Translations under genes and position numbers: made by a program
Assembly (NCBI GenBank): GCA_035507035.1
Contig: DATJOJ010000074.1
Location: 1-64,000 of the forward strand
From: DATJOJ01 sp035507035
Lineage (GTDB): Bacteria > Acidobacteriota > Terriglobia > Terriglobales > Acidobacteriaceae
DNA: 64,000 bases
Reading direction: 5' to 3'
Shown here: in pieces, positions 60,849 to 64,000 of the stretch
How the letters are laid out: each line of letters begins with the position of its first letter
Numbering within the stretch: position 1 is the stretch's first letter
The notes under the pieces: generated by a model
What the model was told of the DNA's origin: nothing
Seen by the model: only the letters and a program-made list of their open reading frames with translations
Databases searched by the model: none

Positions 60849-63827
60849 TTAGTTCAGCGGTGGCAGCCATTGCAGTTCAAACGGCACATTGCCCGATCCA
60901 GCCGCCGCGGTGCCCAAAATCTCCAGCGCTCCGCCAAACCCTCCCGTGGAAGGCTGAAAACTGGCGAACCCGTTGGCATCCGTGGCCACCGAGGCTTGCG
61001 AAGAATAAAGCACGATCGGCATCGGATCGCTGCCTATGCCCGTGTCGCCACCGTTCAGCGGCGGTGAATTCCCCGCCGGAAGCTCTACATTCCAGTTGAC
61101 CAGCACATTCGCGCCCATCACCGGGTTCGGTGGTGATGAGAAATCGCTGACCCTGACCACAATCGGCTGAAGCGATTGTCCTACCGCTGCTATCTGCGTC
61201 ACTCCGGCAATCGGTTGAATTTGTAGCCCAGAAGCCGGCACAGCCGTTCCATAGAACGACTGGCACGGAACATTGTTCGGCCCAATGCACGCGCTCACCT
61301 GCACGTCTCCGTTCATCGGCGAAATCTCGACTGTCGACTGCGCATATCCGTTGGAGTTCGTCGTTACTGACGGCGGATTTACCGTGGCTGTCCCCTTCAT
61401 CACCATGAAGTTAATCGTTTTGCCCGAAAGCGGCGTTCCATTGGACAGCGCCCGTGCCGACAAAACCACGTTCGCGCTCGATCCCTGAAGAATGTGCGCG
61501 TACTGCGGAGCGAGCGCCAAGTCAAGCGAAGACGATTCGCCCGGTAATGTCGCCTGCACCTGCTGAGGGTGCGAATAAGACGCCGGTGCGAGCTGTGCCG
61601 TTACCGTCGCAACTCCCGACGTCGTCACGGTCATGAAAGTTGATACTTGTCCGGTATCGTCGGTCAGCACGGTGCAACTATTTCCACCCGAACAGGCCGA
61701 AAACGAAACCGGCGGCGATGCAGAAAAAAACACGCTCGCTCCCACTACCGGCGTGGCTCCATCGGATTCAACCGCTTGCACAATCATTGGATTCGGAGCC
61801 TGCCCGCCAACCGGCGTCCATGGATTGCTCCCCGCAATCAGTTTGATCGTGTCGTTCGGTCCTGCTCCATAGGTCAACGAGCCGGTTAGCACCGAACTGG
61901 CGAGCGTCGGCGGATCCGTCAGCGCCATGTTCTGTACGCCGTCCGCCTGCGGCGGAGCATTCAGTAGGACCTGATCAGCGGAAATTGCCAGCGGTGCAAC
62001 GCTAAAGTTATTGACCGTTACGCGCGTGTTGGATTGGAATCCCAGCCCGCTCAGTGTCAAAGGCGTTCCACCCGCCACACTCGCCCGAGCCGGCGTCACA
62101 TGATCTCCGTAAAGAATGCGCGCATGATAGCGATAATCCGGCCTTCCGTCGCCGCGAACATCCGAGATCCCGACGCGAAATCCGCTCGTCTGCAACAACT
62201 GCGCATTCAGAATCGTCATTCCGAAAAATGCGCTGTTAAAAGGCGACGAAGTATTGGCCGGTGCCGGCGAACTCCCTGGATCGGATAGCTGCCACATTCC
62301 AATCACTGGTTCAGCTTTGCTCTCCGAAGCGGATCCAGTCTCATCCATCGCTGTAACCAGAATCGAAAGCGTGCGGTTCGCCTGCCCATTGAACCAGAAA
62401 TAATCGAGATCGCCATACGGGCTCAGCGCCGACTCCCAGTCTCCACCTAACGGCACCGCCGCCGGTGTCGAGTATGTCGTCGACGGAAACGGCGCTTCCT
62501 TCTGCAACGCCGAATTCTGCATCAGAATGTCTTGTGGCGTATCTCCGCCCAGCGTCACATTCAGCACAATGGGCTGGATCGACCCCGACGGATTCACCTG
62601 CCACGGCCCGTACGGCTCGACCGGTGTCGACCACAGCGGGTCAATCGCTTCCACCGTCAGTTGATATTGCGCGCTCGTGCCGCCATTTGGAATTTGCAAT
62701 CCTGCCAGGTCGAAAAATCCTTCCAGGTTCGTGTCATTCGATCCATATCGATTCAGCGGTAGCCCCGAGCTGTCGTTGAATCCCGTGACCATATTTCCCG
62801 CATTTCCAACGAATAAGAATCCCGAGACTGACGCCGCCGCATACTGTCGTGAAGGCAAGCCGGTCGATGGATCGATCCACCGCCCGACCACATTCACGCC
62901 TTGCATCGCTTGCGCCGCTTGACCGCTGCTGTCCGTGAAATACACCGAACCGTGGATGCGAACCGTGCTGGCCGAAAAAATCTGCTTTCCCGAAAACTGC
63001 GACTGGTTGGCCGCAGTCACCGGATACAGCCGCGACAGCGACGCTTGGTCATCCATCTTCGGCTGGTAAGGATTCGGGTAACAAAGCGTGATGGGAATGC
63101 AATTCGGCGGATCCAGCGAATGCATCACCGGAAATCCGGCATAGTCTGCCTGTGTAGGATGGGGGTTGCCGGTCAGAACATTGTCGTTCACCTGCGACCA
63201 TCCCAACCCCAGCACCTCGCCCAACACTCGCACCAGCCGGTATTCCACGTCGGTCAATTGATTGTTGCTCAGAGCGCACATTCCGTTGATCACGACCAGC
63301 GCATGCTGGAAGTACGCATTCGTTCCGAAATTATCCACGCCTCCGTAGGCCGCGTTGTAAAAGCACTCCGACGGATCGCCGGCGCCTTGCCCCAGCAGCG
63401 CATCGGTAACCGTCCCGTCATAGTCATAGACGACTCCAACCGGCCTGTCCGTAGCTGAGGGCATAATGTCAGCCGGCATCGTAATGGTTCCATCCGGATT
63501 CACATAGACATTCGATCCATTTACGTCCTCTGCGAGCTGTCCAGCGCGGGTGGCCGCCACTGCTGCCGTAGAAATCGTGGTCCATTGGCTGAAAGCGTCG
63601 GCCACAAATGCGTCCGCGTTGGGCCCGGGTAGAATCGGACTGAGATCCCCTTGGTCCGTGTAGTAATTGATTTGCCCTTGCGCCCACGTCAAAGGCGTGC
63701 CGGCGGTTCCGGGGTTAAAGTAACTCACTCCGGCCACATATTTCGGACCGCCCGCAATCGCTTTCGGAGCCATCCCGCCGAGCGAGGCCGCTATCAGCAA
63801 TCCCGCAATAAACCATAACCTTTGCAT
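60849..63827 (-). CDS. Large exported beta-rich protein with degenerate matrixin-like N-terminus and Ig-like repeats
   Basis: A 992-residue exported protein; ATG 63827 is preferred since GGGAG precedes it. A signal peptide (about 1-25) is followed by a matrixin-like region (about 30-290): INYYTDQGDLSP, AFVADAFSQWTTISTAAV and VRVLGEVLGLGWSQ line up with metzincin family features, but the His residues of HExxHxxGxxH are missing. The rest is beta-rich with Ig/TIG-like modules, for example TPARASVAGGTPLTLSGLGFQ and repeated TTNSNGYAQSTVEISPMNGDVQ and TDDTGQVSTFMTV units, typical of surface adhesins. Function unknown. A coupled upstream gene ends two bases before it. Confidence 0.72.
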   Translation of the reverse strand: MQRLWFIAGLLIAASLGGMAPKAIAGGPKYVAGVSYFNPGTAGTPLTWAQGQINYYTDQGDLSPILPGPNADAFVADAFSQWTTISTAAVAATRAGQLAEDVNGSNVYVNPDGTITMPADIMPSATDRPVGVVYDYDGTVTDALLGQGAGDPSECFYNAAYGGVDNFGTNAYFQHALVVINGMCALSNNQLTDVEYRLVRVLGEVLGLGWSQVNDNVLTGNPHPTQADYAGFPVMHSLDPPNCIPITLCYPNPYQPKMDDQASLSRLYPVTAANQSQFSGKQIFSASTVRIHGSVYFTDSSGQAAQAMQGVNVVGRWIDPSTGLPSRQYAAASVSGFLFVGNAGNMVTGFNDSSGLPLNRYGSNDTNLEGFFDLAGLQIPNGGTSAQYQLTVEAIDPLWSTPVEPYGPWQVNPSGSIQPIVLNVTLGGDTPQDILMQNSALQKEAPFPSTTYSTPAAVPLGGDWESALSPYGDLDYFWFNGQANRTLSILVTAMDETGSASESKAEPVIGMWQLSDPGSSPAPANTSSPFNSAFFGMTILNAQLLQTSGFRVGISDVRGDGRPDYRYHARILYGDHVTPARASVAGGTPLTLSGLGFQSNTRVTVNNFSVAPLAISADQVLLNAPPQADGVQNMALTDPPTLASSVLTGSLTYGAGPNDTIKLIAGSNPWTPVGGQAPNPMIVQAVESDGATPVVGASVFFSASPPVSFSACSGGNSCTVLTDDTGQVSTFMTVTTSGVATVTAQLAPASYSHPQQVQATLPGESSSLDLALAPQYAHILQGSSANVVLSARALSNGTPLSGKTINFMVMKGTATVNPPSVTTNSNGYAQSTVEISPMNGDVQVSACIGPNNVPCQSFYGTAVPASGLQIQPIAGVTQIAAVGQSLQPIVVRVSDFSSPPNPVMGANVLVNWNVELPAGNSPPLNGGDTGIGSDPMPIVLYSSQASVATDANGFASFQPSTGGFGGALEILGTAAAGSGNVPFELQWLPPLN

Positions 63828-63829
63828 GA

Positions 63830-64000
63830 TCACTCCCGCTCCGCTTCTCGCACCGCCCGGCCAAAATCCTGAAGGTTTATTCGCAGTCCCGGTGGCAATT
63901 GTCCGCGTTCCGGCGAAATGCCCGGAGGATGAAGGGCCGACGGCATAATGATTCGTCCTCGGGCATCCACCGGCATCCGTCCGTTCGGCACCGGACTTGT
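63830..64000 (-). CDS. C-terminal 56 residues of an unidentified protein, open at window end
   Basis: Reading leftward from the window end, an open frame of 57 codons ends at TGA 63830-63832, two bases before the start of the large protein, as expected for cotranscribed genes. The visible residues end in LRINLQDFGRAVREAERE and include Pro/Gly-rich segments (LHPPGISPERGQLPPG), suggesting a linker and a final amphipathic helix. No family can be read from this fragment. Confidence 0.45.
   Translation of the reverse strand, partial: TSPVPNGRMPVDARGRIIMPSALHPPGISPERGQLPPGLRINLQDFGRAVREAERE

Overview
The window (about 58% GC by eye) looks like chromosome from a soil-type Acidobacteriota, probably class Terriglobia. 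This is inferred from gene content: three VWFA-related secreted proteins, a 1,160-residue TonB-dependent receptor with an N-terminal carboxypeptidase-like domain, a GWxTD protein, an isoquinoline-oxidoreductase-like molybdoenzyme with its own cytochrome, and word-like intergenic repeats. I see no phage, transposase, CRISPR array or tRNA.

Layout. 1-4 kb: end of a PLP aminotransferase, a ZapB-like coiled coil, zapA, a strong 6S RNA candidate directly after zapA, lgt and an RluA-family pseudouridine synthase. 4-8 kb: three VWA-domain exported proteins and a DUF3052 protein. 8-14.5 kb: secreted amidohydrolase, a small Cys-rich exported protein, an ECF sigma factor translationally coupled to a triple-VOC protein, and a PBP-like/TPR pair. 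14.6-27.6 kb: MacA-like adaptor plus ATPase, the GWxTD/outer-membrane protein pair, a beta-propeller protein, an FKBP isomerase, two MacB-like permeases and exported hypotheticals. 27.8-31.3 kb: TonB-dependent receptor.

31.4-41.8 kb is a long minus-strand run: a B12-dependent acyl-CoA mutase in two subunits, a HhH-GPD DNA glycosylase lying between them, an acyl-CoA carboxylase beta subunit, HMG-CoA lyase, enoyl-CoA hydratase, thioesterase, histidine ammonia-lyase, a transglutaminase-like protein and an exported protein. The middle genes fit the lower leucine pathway (methylcrotonyl-CoA to acetoacetate plus acetyl-CoA). The mutase has Gln where methylmalonyl-CoA mutase has its carboxylate-binding Arg207, so it may act on isobutyryl-CoA or a similar substrate.

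41.8-64 kb: LPS-core-type glycosyltransferase, a membrane protein with an HExxGH motif, two tandem long TolC paralogues, truA, a 92-bp tandem repeat array, aldehyde dehydrogenase with a DinB-like partner, a GT39-type glycosyltransferase, the iorAB-cytochrome operon, a zinc-ribbon-like protein coupled to a LeuA-like synthase, an S9 peptidase, and a 994-residue-class exported protein with a degenerate matrixin-like N-terminus, preceded by the C-terminal end of another gene that runs off the window.

No single unambiguous new system is visible. The best leads are the mutase with the switched specificity residue, the sigma/VOC coupled pair, the VWA trio with one degenerate MIDAS, the 92-bp array abutting a gene start, and the 6S RNA at the zapA locus.
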